A stretch of DNA of 64,000 bases from Polytrichum commune (taxonomy: Eukaryota > Streptophyta > Polytrichopsida > Polytrichales > Polytrichaceae): assembly GCA_950295325.1 (NCBI GenBank), contig OX485804.1:48236001-48300000 (forward strand). Reading direction: 5' to 3'. The first letter of the stretch is position 1. Each line of letters begins with the position of its first letter. The notes under the pieces are model-generated. The model did no database searches, was not told the DNA's origin, and saw nothing but the letters and a program-made list of their open reading frames with translations. The position numbers and the translations under genes were made by a program. Shown in pieces: positions 11,192-23,537 of the stretch.

Positions 11192-11530
11192 CATCCGCAA
11201 CAATCTGCACGAAAGGCAAACTCCAGCAAATTGTTGCAAAGGATGGTTACTAAGAAGACCTCGAATTCGACACAATGAAGCCAGGAGAAACAATCGACCA
11301 ACAAAAATTCCTTTAGAACAAAACCCACTGACAGCTTTAAGCATAATAAAGAATACACATTTTGGTCCATCGGCATCATCCCAACCCTTCCCCTGAATTC
11401 TCGAACGTGGCGCAAGAATCCAGAATTCCCTCAATCTATAATTTTCACTAGGTTTCGAACAAATGGATCGGCCTGGGATAAGAATGTACCTCCATCGAAA
11501 CATCGAAAGCGCCATTGTAACACACAACAA
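11192..11530 (-). CDS. Tentative first exon or 5' leader of the EDM2-like gene
   Basis: An open frame starts at an ATG at 11530 and can be spliced in phase 0 from a GT donor (after base 11192) to the acceptor at 10460. The joined junction would read ...CRLLRM-ACDSCIQRR. The encoded stretch of 113 residues is basic, with hydrophobic patches, and resembles no EDM2 N-terminus I know. It may instead be 5' untranslated leader, with translation beginning at the Met at 10427 (MARIGHLV). The only support is the compatible splice phase and the position just inside the GC-richer promoter region. Transcript evidence would decide. Confidence 0.35.
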
Positions 11531-12253
11531 TGAGGTTTCCTTTGAACAAGACTTGTGGCGAAAACCGAGAGAGGTTTAAGAGCAAGGGTTTATACGGCCA
11601 CGCCCTAAACCTAAATCACGAACCCAATATCCTACGTAAACGCATGCAAATCTGACGAGGAATTCCCTCAACTCTAAACCCTCAACTCTCTCTCACTCTC
11701 TGCCCTCGAGATTATCCCGGCGCAAGAATCCAATGCAAACCCAAAACTTCCCACAAACCACGAGGTGAGTTTTCAAAAAATTCTCCAAATTGCGCTTGAA
11801 CTCACCTCGTAGAAAGCAATGTGCGTGCACCCTGTACTACACCCAACTTCACCAATTCCTTTCTTCGAGAATTCAAAGCCGAGCGAGGGAGGGGCTGGCG
11901 CGGGAACAAGGTTTTATGGCCACATCCTAAACCTAAATGCAAATTCCGAAATTAAAATTCCTACTTACGTTTTGCAGATCAAATCTGACGAAGAAATTCC
12001 TCAACTGAATCCAGCTCTCTCTCTCTCTCTCTCCACAATGTCCCGGCGGCGCAAGAACGCAACGCAACCCGGGATGTATTTCCAAAAACATTATTTGCTT
12101 AGGTCGGCTTCTCCAAGGTGGGATTCATTGGATTTTCCGCCTCCGATTTGTGCCTCGTGAAGTCCCCCTGTACATCGAATTTCATCACCAATTCCTTTAA
12201 AATTTCAGAGCGAGGAGAGGAAAAAAAAGAGACTAAGAAAAGGGCGATGATAA
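11531..12253 (-). promoter_or_regulatory. Putative EDM2 promoter region with a diverged duplication of about 330 bp
   Basis: Immediately upstream of the EDM2 5' end. A segment from about 11579 (CAAGGGTTTATACGGCCACG) recurs from about 11905 (CAAGGTTTTATGGCCACATC). Aligned landmarks are CCTAAACCTAAAT, AAATCTGACGA-GAA, CGGCGCAAGAA and CACCAATTCCTTT (11850 and 12186). A CT dinucleotide run lies at about 12012-12032. TAAACC/telo-box-like words occur in both copies. Promoter activity is inferred from position only. Confidence 0.5.
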
Positions 12254-12672
12254 ATGATACCTGGAGCATCAATCGACGCGGCAATCTCTCTCCTCTCTCA
12301 CCAAATTCCTCAAACGACGCTGACGACGCTGGTCGCCAGAAGACGCATCGTCATCGCAATCTCCCACCTCCTCGAAGCACACAAAACGAAGACGAGGACG
12401 GAGAATCCAAACACGAGGGTGCTACCTCTACCTCCATTGCCCAATGTCATCGCCATTGCCTCTTCCGTTGCTTTCTCTTTCTGTTTCTTGTCTTGTTTCC
12501 GCTTCTGCTTCGGATGCTTTCTCGCGCACGCCTCTTCCCTCCCCCATCTGCGCAACGCAGCAACAACAATCAACCAAACCAACCACCGACTCTCCCAATG
12601 CGATGCGATGCGGCCGCCCCTCGCTCCTCAGTGACTCGACTCGAATCGAATCGAAGCTCAACTCCCTCCTAA
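12254..12672 (+). other. GC-rich island with overlapping open frames, no recognised gene
   Basis: GC content is clearly higher than the surroundings and several frames stay open on both strands, including a plus-strand frame from 12118 to 12672 (184 codons). The translations are low-complexity (Ser/Pro/Arg-rich with one Leu/Phe-rich stretch) and match no family I know. It may be a divergent-promoter leader or the first exon of a plus-strand gene whose remainder was displaced by the satellite that follows. I would not call it a gene without transcripts. Confidence 0.25.
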
Positions 12673-12699
12673 TTTTACTTGGTAGTTCTTCCTCTCAAA

Positions 12700-13925
12700 T
12701 TTTTCCAAGTGAGCCTTCCCAATTTCCACATCCTAATGCTTCCCAAATTGTTGTCTTGCGTTCCTCTCTAACTTTAGACTCACGAAAGTCCACTTCAACC
12801 CGCCAAAACCCACAACAATATATTGGTTCCAAAACATTCTCATTTTTCACATCAAGATAGTCCACAAAGTTCACATCACAATGCTTTTCAAATTGTTGTC
12901 GTGCACTCTCTAATTATAGCCTCCTGAAAATTCAAGTGTCATCATCAAAAACCCACCAAAAATTCAAAATATAAAGGGGTGTCCAATTCTTCTCATTATC
13001 AACATCAAAACCCAAAACATGCATGTTGAAAGGTTTTCCAATTTAGTTTTCATCCGCTCTCTAATTTTAGCCTCACAAAAATCCACTGCTCATTCAACTC
13101 ACCAAAACCCAAAATTCTTAGTATTTTACACATGAAAACCCACAAGATCTACATCACAATGCCTTTTGAATTGTTGTTATGCACTCTCTAACTTTAGCCT
13201 CAATTAAATCAATAGCCCACCAAAACCCAAAAACATACATGGGTGTCAAGTTCTTCTCATTTTTCACATCAGGACCCACAAAATGCACATGAGAATGTTA
13301 TTCAAGTTGTTGTCATGTGCTCTCTAGCTTTAATCTCGCTCAAATCCACTTCAAACCACCAAAACAAAACATACATTAATTGGTGCCATATTCTTCTCTC
13401 TTTTCACATCAAGATCCCACAAAATACATATCACTTTGCTTCCTAAATTCTTGTCATGGGCTCTCTAATTTTAGCCTTGATCAAATCATCCAACCCACCA
13501 ATGCCCAAAACATGAGTTGGTGCCAAATTTCTCTCAATTTTCACATCAAGGCACCACAAAATGCACATCACAATGCATCCTAGATAGTTGCCATGTGCTC
13601 TCTAACTTTAGCCTCACTCAAATTAATAAATTCCAACTTGCCAAAACCCAAAACACAAGTTGTTGCCTCACGAATGCTCTCAAGTCTTGTCAATTTACCC
13701 CCTCAAGGCCCACAAAACCCACATTACAAATCCTCTCAAATTGTTGCCATGTGCTCTCTAATTTGAACCTCACTCAAATCTCCCCAAAAAATTAACCTGC
13801 CAGAACTCAAACCATAAATTGGGCCATTGGCATGCATGCTCCAAATGCCTCCTAATTCCCAATTCAAGACCCACATAATCCACATCACACTTCTTTCTCT
13901 AATTTTAGCCTTTGCCAAACCCACC
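12700..13925. repeat. Satellite-like array, monomer about 137 bp, about 9 diverged copies
   Basis: A block of the form CATCACAATGC..CAAATTGTTGTC followed by a CTCTCTAA(C/T)TTTAGCC block recurs at about 12727, 12872, 13021, 13152, 13288, 13429, 13566, 13721 and 13880. Between these, CACCAAAACCCA and TTCTTCTCATTTTTCACATC repeat in step. Three successive copies are spaced exactly 137 bp apart. Monomers are diverged, so the array is old. Confidence 0.85.
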
Positions 13926-16914
13926 AAACTTCAAAACATCGGTCACACCATCATTTCTTGCATGCCCACAACCACACACATGCCAAGGTGGTTGCGTGAT
14001 CATGGCATGTCAGTGTGTGTTGTAGCCATTTGAAATGCTTAGGATGGAGTTGCACATGAAACCACTCAATGATGACTTTTTCCATACAAACTTCACTTAA
14101 GTCCTACCCACTACTATCTCGATCATGACGCCAACTTTGTGTTGTTGTGAAATGTTTTATTTTGATTTTTCGGTGGGGAGTGGACTCTTCATACCACATA
14201 TAAAGTAACATGGGTGTAGAAAGGGATATAATAATTTGAGGAGTTATTGTACATAGTATATATATAAGGGAGATGTATTGTTTTTCTCTAGTGTGTACAT
14301 TTAAAAAGGTTAATAAGAATTTAAAACTAAAGGTAGATGTACAAAAAGGTCCCATAAGGTTTGGAGGAAAATCCACAATAGAGGTGCTAGTTTCATCCAG
14401 TTTACCTTATTTCATCCAAATGATGTGTGTTTTAGGGTCATATTATTATGAAGTTATATCTTATGGATGAAAATTGTTCAATGACTCTCCCGTTGGAAAG
14501 TGAAAGTGGATTATATATGTAGTAAAGGCATGTTTCTTTCATGATTTATAATTTGTGTATGCACTAGTGTAGGCATTTATTGCATCAACAAAAAACTTAG
14601 TATAAATAAATGAGTTCATTTTGTGGCCTAATGTTGGTACGTATACATTTTGTTTTTCTTTGTAAATGTCTCGTATACGTACATGGGGTTTTATTTCATA
14701 ATCACCTATGCACGTCATTTAGGTTTCCAATAAAGAGTCCACCCTCGAACTCATAAACCACCACATGCCGCCCAATTTTGTTATTGGTCAACAATATTGA
14801 GGCTATCGTTGACTCTCACCCAACATGGACATCTAGATTAGCACTAGCAACCATAGATTGGGAATTTGGGTCTACAAGTCGCCTTTGCTTGTGTTTTCAC
14901 CTTTGCTTCCAACTTGTAGTGCACATCCCCCCCCCCCTCCCACCCCTTAAACAACAACCCAAAAATGTTTAGAGAAAGGAAAGTTTGTGAAGGTGACACA
15001 TCATCATTAAAAAGACGATTTTGTATTGGATAACAAAAACAAATAAAATTGTATGATACATTTGTCCTTGATGTGCCCTTGTCCTCTTTGTCCATTCCTT
15101 CCTACCCTCGGGGAGTTCACTAGACATGTATATTATGTATACACGTGCGTGACAAGGGTATTTATTCAAGGGGTATTTAATTATCCATCCTTAATTTTTT
15201 GTACCGTATTATTATATAATTATATAATTTAATGTTTTTAAAATGACCCTATAATTATTTTTAAATTTGATGAAGCTCTAATTTTAAGCTAGGTATGTTC
15301 ATTATAATTATTTGATTTTGCTCCAAAGGGTTTAAGAGCATTCAAAGTACTAAGTCACCAAAATCCAAGGCACAACAAGGTTTTACATTAAGAGTGTTCA
15401 TAAACAATTTCAAACAACAAAATCAGCCCATGTTCTTTAATCAAGTTACACGCACAATTAAACACAACGGTACTGAGTGTAAAAAAAACAATTAAAACAC
15501 CAACAACAAAGCAAGCAAAAATAGGGTCCATGCAATAATGTAGAAGGATATAGAGTTAATACTACAACATCCTGCTTGAAGCATACAGACACAAAACCAA
15601 CCAAAACTCCTCTAATTTATCTTGAGAAATTGTTTCTAGCATTTAAAAATACTAGCAAAACTGTTCATAGCAAATGAAAGATGTCATGTTCATCTTGCAA
15701 AACAATTCCTAGCTTTTAAGAACACTAGTATATAATCAACAAATAATGCATACCTTTAATCCTAAACCCAGGACTCCGTCATCAACCCTCATCAATCTAT
15801 CATCCCATTTTTTCAACTGAATCGACGTAGTTTTTCGTCCAAAATCTTCTCGCCTCTGAACACAAAGGACACCCTATTTCAAAAAAAACCTAGGATCCTT
15901 AAATCCTACGGTATATTTTTACAAATATTTTAAAAATATGCGTTATTTGTATCAAGCCTATATTATTTATAATACAAATTTTATCATACATACTCACCTA
16001 TATTACTTCTAAGAAAATTCTAAGTTTTTCCTTTTGTGAATATAAATTGCCCTATATTTTCCCGCACGTTGTTTTCTAATATTATTGCAGTGAACTCCCC
16101 GAGTTCCTACCTTATGCATTCCTTGCATTGTGTCCTAATGTGCTCTTGTAAGTTTCAAAATGATGATTGTGTGCCTTATGAAAAAATCATAGGCATACAT
16201 GATTTTTGTATAATATAACAAAGAAAGTAAAGGACATTCAAGTACTAAGATACGGTGCCCTATTTTCACAGGCTGCATTAGTGTTTCGCATGATTTTTGT
16301 CTTATGTAGAGGAAGTGAACAAATTTTTATCGTAAACTTGTTAGAATTTATTTTATCATTTTTGGAATAGTTATGAATTTTTAAATTATTATGCTAGAGT
16401 GTTTTATGATAGATTTCAAAAGCTTTCATTTTAGAATTGAACAACTGCTATCTTAGAAGCAAATATTGTCTGCTTATTACATCTAAGTTTATCTTTACAC
16501 ACTCATCATGTGACTTCATAACATTACTCGGCTAATGAGATTTGTTTAGTTGTCATGACTTCAAATTTAGTCTCAAGCAATGGGATTCTAACATTCGGAG
16601 TCTTCATTCTCAAATCTATTGTTGGGCTCTTGAACATGCCAGACGCTAAAGAACCCCTACTGAGCTATGTTTGCCTAAAAATCCGTTGCCTTTGGCCCAC
16701 CCGCTAGTGCCGAGACCAAAATTTATTGGTGTTGCCCACGTTGTTGCCTGTAGCTTGCTTAACCGGACAGAACCATAAACAAACTCAATTCCAACCACGT
16801 TAGTCATCATTTGAGCCAGGTACCTTCATTGGACACTGTGAACATTCCTTCCTCCCATCTCCTTGAATCTGCATCACATTTGCTAAATATGTTATGCAAA
16901 CGAAATGTACTAAT
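13926..16914. other. Non-genic AT-rich region
   Basis: No gene, domain or complete mobile element recognised on either strand. Contains a C homopolymer at about 14928-14937 and AT-rich stretches around 15200 and 15900. Open frames are short and look random. Confidence 0.5.
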
Positions 16915-16948
16915 GTGTTATGCACAGTTCTAGATTTAGATCTAAAAG

Positions 16949-17236
16949 TGTGTCATGCACCAGATCCAAATTTGTGTCATGCACAAAATCCAGAATTGTG
17001 TCATGTACCAAATCCAGAATTGTATCATGCACCAGATCCAAATTTGTGTCATGTACCATATCCAGAATTGCATCACACATCAAATCCATAACTGTGTCAT
17101 GTACCATATCCAAAATTGTATCATGCACCAGATCCAAAATTATGTCATGTACCAGATCCACAAATGTGTCATGCACGAGATCCAAAAATGTGTCATTCAC
17201 CAAATCAAAAAATGTGGTATGTAACGAAATTAACAG
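16949..17236. repeat. 24-bp minisatellite, 12 copies
   Basis: Unit GTGTCATGCACCAGATCCAA plus four more bases, repeated head to tail with substitutions but no length change. A degenerate copy may precede it at 16915. Because the unit is 8 codons, frames on both strands stay open and read octapeptide repeats (CHAPDPNL on plus, HDTILDLV on minus). There is no start context, domain or conserved flanking exon, so I treat it as non-coding. Confidence 0.9.
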
Positions 17237-19907
17237 ACCTAAACTTGTTAGTGCGCACAACTATTTCATACAAATAATGCTTATAGTCAAGTGGTCTTCC
17301 TCTTTAAGTCTGTGATGTAAAGATTTTATAGCTCAGTGTAGATATTTTTTTGTTTTGTGCCTACGTTCACATGATTTGTAGGTTGTGCATGAGTATTTAT
17401 GATTACAATTAATTTGATTATATGCTAATAATTGACGTGGTGCTATGAGATTTTGCCATGTCTAATGATTATGTTGATTCATTATAATCTATCATTCATA
17501 TCAGTGTAGACCTACGATTCTTTTGTGTTCATTCGGTTGGATTATCACTTATGAGTTCTGTGAGTCTCTAATCGGTTAGTTCCAACTGATTTGGTAATAC
17601 GAACATGTTGATCTAATAACGTATATTCACATATACATAACATATTGATTTGATGAGTTTTGTGGTTCCAACACAGTTAATCAAACATGGTTAGAATTAT
17701 GTTGTAGTTTGCGCAAAATACTTACAATTCTCATTACTGGAGAATCAACTTCATCGATTTCAAATCCAACCACAAGACAATTGACAAAAGTGCCAGTATG
17801 ATATGGTTGTCTTTACATGAGCCATTACAAATAAAAGATGAGGGAGTTAGTAAAGGAAAACACACTCATTTAATTGCGAGAAAGGGTGCAATTTCATAAA
17901 AAAAAAATACAACACAAAAATATTCATTCTACATGACGGCGACCATTCATTGAAAAAATCATAGAAGTTTTCTTGAAGGATCCACCAAAAGATCATCCAA
18001 GAGGCATGCTGCTTACGGGGGAAGGAAATAATTTTTTTAGGATAAAGCAAAAATGTCGAATAAAACTGTGTTCATTCATTCCAAAATATATCAAATTCAA
18101 GAAATGATGCGTATTCTCATTTTATGGTCTTCTCATGCATGCTTCTAAATTTCCTTCATAGAGATGGGTTCCACAGTATGGGTACCTCAAAGCCCTTTGG
18201 GGGGATACCATGTCCGGTATCTTCAAGGCACTAGTGGCTAGCTAGGAACTAGTATAGTGTGTCACTATAGTGTCCATCCTCGAAAGGGGAGAGTAGTATT
18301 GTCCCAATGTCCCCTTGTCCAGTGGGCATCGGGTCATTGGCATTACGAACGGACACTTTATTCACGCCGGCCCCTTAAAAGGGACCGGAGTTTTTATCTA
18401 TCTGGGTTCCACCTAATTTTGACACCTTTCCTCCCTCATTAGTTCATTGCATTGGAAACTTTGGGAACCCTAGGACCCTATTTTTTGAATATGTTCCCTA
18501 CAGCTCGGAAAGAGGGCACCCCCATGGTATCATGGCATCACACCTTAATGAACATATGATCGATGACTTGTACAATTGTCCAATGCATCCTTCAATATAG
18601 TGTCAATAGTCATGATCGTTTAGGGAATTTGCACATGACCTAAATAGATCTTGACCTCAATTCCTCTAATTTATCCCTAACTCCCAAACATTGCCCCATG
18701 TTCTCATTGGTTGTTGCTTTTTAGTATCTTAAGAACCTATTGGGCTCTCCAAACTACCGACCCCAAACGGAATAAGGTATGTGGCCTTATTGTGGGCACT
18801 TCCAACACCACACACAAGTATGGCTATTAGATTGGATAGGGAATTATTTCATCCGGTTAGCAATTTAAATGAATCACAAAGATTGTTGTTTCATGTTCTA
18901 GAGTAAGATTTGAGATGCATAAATTATAAGAAGAACCTTATTCTTTTAGTAACCATAATAAATACCTTTCCAACTGCATTAATTATTGGGCAAGGACCTT
19001 GCAAGCATCTACATATGACGGCCTTGAGACCTGGTTAAAATAAGATACACTTGTGTGACTCTCATGTGTTTACAATGTTAATGTTTCATCTATGTTATAA
19101 TTTTTTTGTAATAGTAGTGTTATGTTTGAAACTAGGGGAGAGTGTTACACACATCTGACACTACAGTGATCTCATTCATGAACTCTCAAATAGCCTCAAC
19201 AATTTTCAACATAATAACGTCCACAATACATTCATGTATGTATAGCACAACCTTAAAAATTGCCACCCTCATGGCGATGTCTAAGTCCTTCTATTTACAT
19301 GCACACAACAATTGATAAAGCCATGCCCCAATGGCCTTTGAAATGATCAAATATATGTGTGAGAATGTATATCTATAGAATTATGCATCAGTGATGCCTC
19401 AATAGAGGGTACATCATGCCAATCATTGGTTCAATCCATGGTGTTGAATTGCGGGTCCTGTGGCTAGTGTTTTTTTGGTCACCCTTGGCCCTCCTAGATG
19501 ATGAACGTTTCTTCATCCACATCTTGGCAGTCTTTCTTGCTACCACTGTTCCTTGGCAACCTCGTTGGTGTGATTGCCTTCAATGGTGGTCCAAAAAGGG
19601 CCAAGTACCCACACTTTTGTGTATTCACAAACAATTGGAACTTCAAGTCCCTCAAAGTATGCTTATGGGTCTTTACAATGTCGAAACTCTAGATCCATGA
19701 CTCACTATGAGATTGACATACACATGCATCATGAGCAAGAGGAAGTATAATGCCCAACAAATCTAGGAAGGATATAATAATTAAGATATTGTTAAAAAAA
19801 TATGGCAATATAATTGATTAATATGACAATCTTGGAGAAAATTTACTAAAACGAAACAAAATCAACCCATGTAGAGAAGCATGTAAACTTATATTGCAAT
19901 GCATAAC
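17237..19907. other. Non-genic region
   Basis: No gene recognised. A segment at about 18760-18900 (CCTTATTGTGGGCAC...GGGAATTA...GGTTAGC) resembles 40640-40745, and a shorter part of it resembles about 48250-48300. This points to a dispersed repeat family. Open frames in the interval do not match known proteins. Confidence 0.45.
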
Positions 19908-20522
19908 TCACCAAAATGCTTGTTGCCAATGCAATCTTCGAAGCTCTAAATTGCATATACATGCATACCCACACTCCCAGTTGTTGGTTTGAGGTACACA
20001 TGGAACACTATGAGTGGTTTTGTCCATATAATGGCTAAATCTAGGGTCACTTGGATCCCATCCTCGCAACAACAACATAGTTTGCTTTATTCTCCTCATA
20101 TGCATCATAGTGGCCCTTTTTGTGTGTAGATTGGGCAGGTTGTCGAAGTGGAACATTTCATCCTGTTCAACAATGAAGAGACTCCAATATTCCCTCACAT
20201 GGTAAGGCACCACTAATGTTTTGTACTCCACATCCTCTCTACTGTATATAAGCCATCGTAGAGCCCACTTCTTTATGGCATGAACATTAGCTACTTGGTG
20301 GTTGGCAATGAGTCAAAACACACAAATTTGTAAGGAATTGGGTGATAAAATTGTTGTCGACAAATAGTTTGTGTTGTAGTGTACCGTTAAACCGAAGTAG
20401 TTGTGGAATGCCAAGAAGTCCATGACCTTATTTGACACCCATTCTTGGGAGCTACGAAATACCAACGATTTATTTTCATCCAAACATATCTTAAAGTGGG
20501 GTTTGGACCCATAGAACACCAC
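19908..20522 (-). pseudogene. Ulp1-type (C48) cysteine protease remnant, transposon-associated
   Basis: Two minus-strand frames (20313-20522, then 19908-20231) together read WVSNKVMDFLAFHN, then YKTLVVPYHVREYWSLFIVE, HFDNL, and finally QTNNWECGYACICNLE. This is the Ulp1 catalytic core order: His region, Asp, Gln and Cys. The Asp, Gln and Cys are present, but the residue at the catalytic His position (family form HW.L) is Tyr (EYWSLF), a CAC-to-TAC change. A stop lies between the two frames. Such proteases are frequently carried by plant Mutator/CACTA-type transposons, which I take as the likely origin. Confidence 0.7.
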
Positions 20523-22382
20523 CTATGTGTTTCTTGTATTTGACTTATGACCTCTACCAAGCCATTCATGCTTAAGACAATTAAGCAATGTAGAAAAATA
20601 ATAACAACAAAACACTACAAGTAACTTTAAAGCAGTTAGGCTCTCAAACTTGTACCTTATCTTAGCCATCAAAAGTGTCCAACTTTGTGTAACCCATCCA
20701 CATTGATCATAAGCTAACGTATGGGTGAAACACCCATTCAAAATTGAGTGTTATGAATAGCACAAAATATTGCCCTATCCGAGTGTTACAACTGTGCACC
20801 ACATTGGCTACAAAATAACAAATGTGAAAAAATCATACAAAATTTGAACTTGAATATGTACTTCAAGAGTTTTGCATAGGCAAGAAGGGAGATGTTCTCT
20901 ATACTCGCCACTGTATCACCGATTGTGGCAATGTTACGTGTATGCAATTGTCTGGGTGGAGTTTGGGATATCATCTTCCGTTGTGCTGCACCATCTTCCA
21001 CAATATTTGTATGGTTTTCAACATGAATGGTGCCGCCTCTAGGGCAAGTACCTCCAACCCACATTTGGACAACTCAAGCTCCAAGTTCTTGGTGTAGTCC
21101 ATGGTGGGCGTTGACTTAACAATATCCTATATTACATCGAACATAATTTTTGTGCAAACTTGAAAATACAAACTTGTAGTGTTTCATATAGAATTCAGAT
21201 TCATTATGATTGCAAAATGAAATTGCAATGCTTTACAAAGCATTAAATTATAATATGACTCTCATAATCTATGTGTAACACAAATGATGAAGTCATAATG
21301 TACCACCAAGAGCGAAAAAACACCAAGAAATTAAAGTCGGAACTTGCTTTCATGCTTCTAAAATATGGCATGCAAAATGAAATCATGACCGTAAATGAGG
21401 TGCCACAATGGGTTTTAATCTCACAACATCTCCTCCAACCTTGAAATTTCAATCACATTCCTTTCCACTATAACTTCAGTAACAATAATTGTTCGCAATT
21501 GAGAGTGTTAGACACACACCACCTTCAAAGTTGACAATCTTCTTAGGTAAAACATTGGAACCTTCTCCCAAAACAATTCCCACAAGTTTGGAACCAATTA
21601 CTTTGACATTATTTTGTTCGGGAAGAAGATTATAATTTTTTTGTTGCACTAATCATTTTCCCAATTTAAAAGGACACAATGTTTTACCTATACAGATGTG
21701 TATTTCCATACTCCACGTGATGGGTAGGCAACTTCAACCTTGGCAATGGGCATTTCAAGCGCCTTCATGCGCACGTCCCTGTGTTGTCATGGCCTTTTGC
21801 ATTAGCATCATGTAAGGTTGATTCCATCCCCTCACCTTCACTTTGAACCTGCGCCTAGATTTCCTCACTATTGATTTTTGGGTTTCTTTCCCTGACATCA
21901 CCTCTTCCACCATAGCAATGTCATCCTTGCAGATAGCCTTATTTTTTCTTCCCTAACCCAATCCCAAGCTTGGATAGGGTGTGAGGCCAAACCACCCACC
22001 CTTAAGCGTCCTAGTCCGGGTGAGGGAATGGGGATCACATTCATGTTTACATAACTCCCTCTTCTCAACTTCGTAAAAATCCGTCACATTTCCCATCAAT
22101 CATTGCACACCAATTTATTCCATAACATGAGTACAAGCGTTTACAAACGCTCTTCTCTATTATCACAATCCTAACACCCCCTATTGTAACCCACAATCAC
22201 TCACATCAAGGCTCACCCAATAATTCCACCACCTCAAGCCTCGTGTATTCCTACTTGCTAATGAACTAATCATCTAAATCAATATTATGTAATAATCTAA
22301 ATAACCAAATATTACATAATCTAATTTGATCTATTAGTTCCCCCCTCTAATATTCAAACTCAGTCCCGCTTCACCATAGAAA
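20523..22382. other. Probable transposon-derived sequence around the Ulp1 remnant
   Basis: Minus-strand open frames at 20523-20741, 20786-21064 and 21243-21452 precede the Ulp1 remnant and may be upstream parts of the same decayed element. None shows a domain I recognise. At 22100-22330 the sequence resembles a plant LTR in style (ATGAGTACAAGCGTTTACAA), but no paired LTR was found. Confidence 0.3.
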
Positions 22383-22515
22383 CCAGCTGCCGTAGCAGCC
22401 CAACTGCAGTATATACCAACTTCAGTTGAGGCCAGCTGCTGTAGCAGCCCATCTTCAGTATATACCAACTTCAGTTGAGGCCAGCTGCCGTAGCAGCCCA
22501 GCTTCAGTAGCAGCC
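22383..22515. repeat. 49-bp tandem repeat, about 2.7 copies
   Basis: CCAGCTGC(C/T)GTAGCAGCCC starts at 22383, 22432 and 22481, exactly 49 bp apart, followed by CAGTATATACCAACTTCAG in the first two units. Related AGCAGCCCAACTGC words continue to about 22670. Confidence 0.85.
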
Positions 22516-22670
22516 CAGCTGCGAATTAACGCCCACCTGTCCATTAATTAGCAGCCTAACCACCACTAAGCAGCCCAACTGCGGATCAACAACCCCTATT
22601 CCATTGATTAGCAGCCCAACTGCGAATTAGCAACCCCCTGTTCCATTGATTAGCAACCTAGTTGCCGCCA

Positions 22671-22753
22671 TGAGAGAGCGAGAGAGAGAGAAGATGAAGA
22701 GAGGAGGAGAAGAGAGAATGAGAGGAGGAGGAAGAAAAAGAGAGAGGAGAGGG
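22671..22753 (+). repeat. Purine (GA-rich) tract
   Basis: About 80 bases almost free of pyrimidines (GAGAGAGCGAGAGAGAG...GAGGAGGAAG). It could be a decayed microsatellite or the polypurine tract of a lost retroelement. No adjoining LTR was identified. Confidence 0.6.
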
Positions 22754-23537
22754 ACACCCAAAACCACAACCCCTTCACCTTCTCCTACTTAGTAGGACCT
22801 TATCCTATCCACTAAATCCTCACCCTCTAAACCAACAAGAACATGTTCTAAATCAAACATTTAAATCCAAGGCCCTTCCCCTTGCTTCATCAAACACTAC
22901 ACACTTAACCAAAACACTCCCTAATGTCACTAAGCTTCTAAGTAACCACACAAAATAGGCTTAAGGCCTAAAACATAAACCACACCAAGCCTCACTCTTT
23001 TTATACTTTTGATTGTTTCAATAACACTCCAAATGCAATTCTAAATAAATTCTAAACATGAAACAAATATGAGCAACCATTTTGGGCTCATATAGGGATT
23101 CAACTCAGTCCTCTTTCCCTCAACGACCAACGCAACTGGACATTGCCCTTTCCAACCACGGGTAGATCACTCCATTGTCAAGTTGAACACCACGTGCGAC
23201 CAAAAAAAATCTTCTTTTGGTAAGTTGCACCACCAAAATGGGTTAAAATTTTATCAATTTTTTTTCACGAGTAGATATACACAGTACCTATGACATAGTC
23301 AAAAGTGGTAACTAAATTTGATGATTTGTTTTTTTCATAAAACATACCATTTCTAACTAGAATGACACAGAATTGAACTAAAACAATTACTAAAAAAAAT
23401 AAAGATGACTAAAAATTTCAAAATAGTATTCAAAAGATACTATCAATGGTTATGTATATGTAGAAAAAATATCATAAATTTTAAAACTATATATGGCATG
23501 TAATATAGGGGTAGCAAACTTTGTCCGCACGTGGTGT
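22754..23537. other. Non-genic region
   Basis: No gene or element recognised. AT-rich, with short A/T runs. Confidence 0.45.

Noticed and set aside
12118-12672. 184-codon plus-strand gene
   Set aside because: Low-complexity translation, overlapping open frames on both strands and no family match; listed only as a GC-rich island.
16949-17236. Repeat-protein gene from the 24-bp array
   Set aside because: Open frames are a by-product of a unit length divisible by three; no start context, exon structure or conservation supports coding.
22100-22330. Copia LTR suggested by GAGTACAAGCGTTTACAAAC
   Set aside because: Single short resemblance without a second LTR or internal domain.
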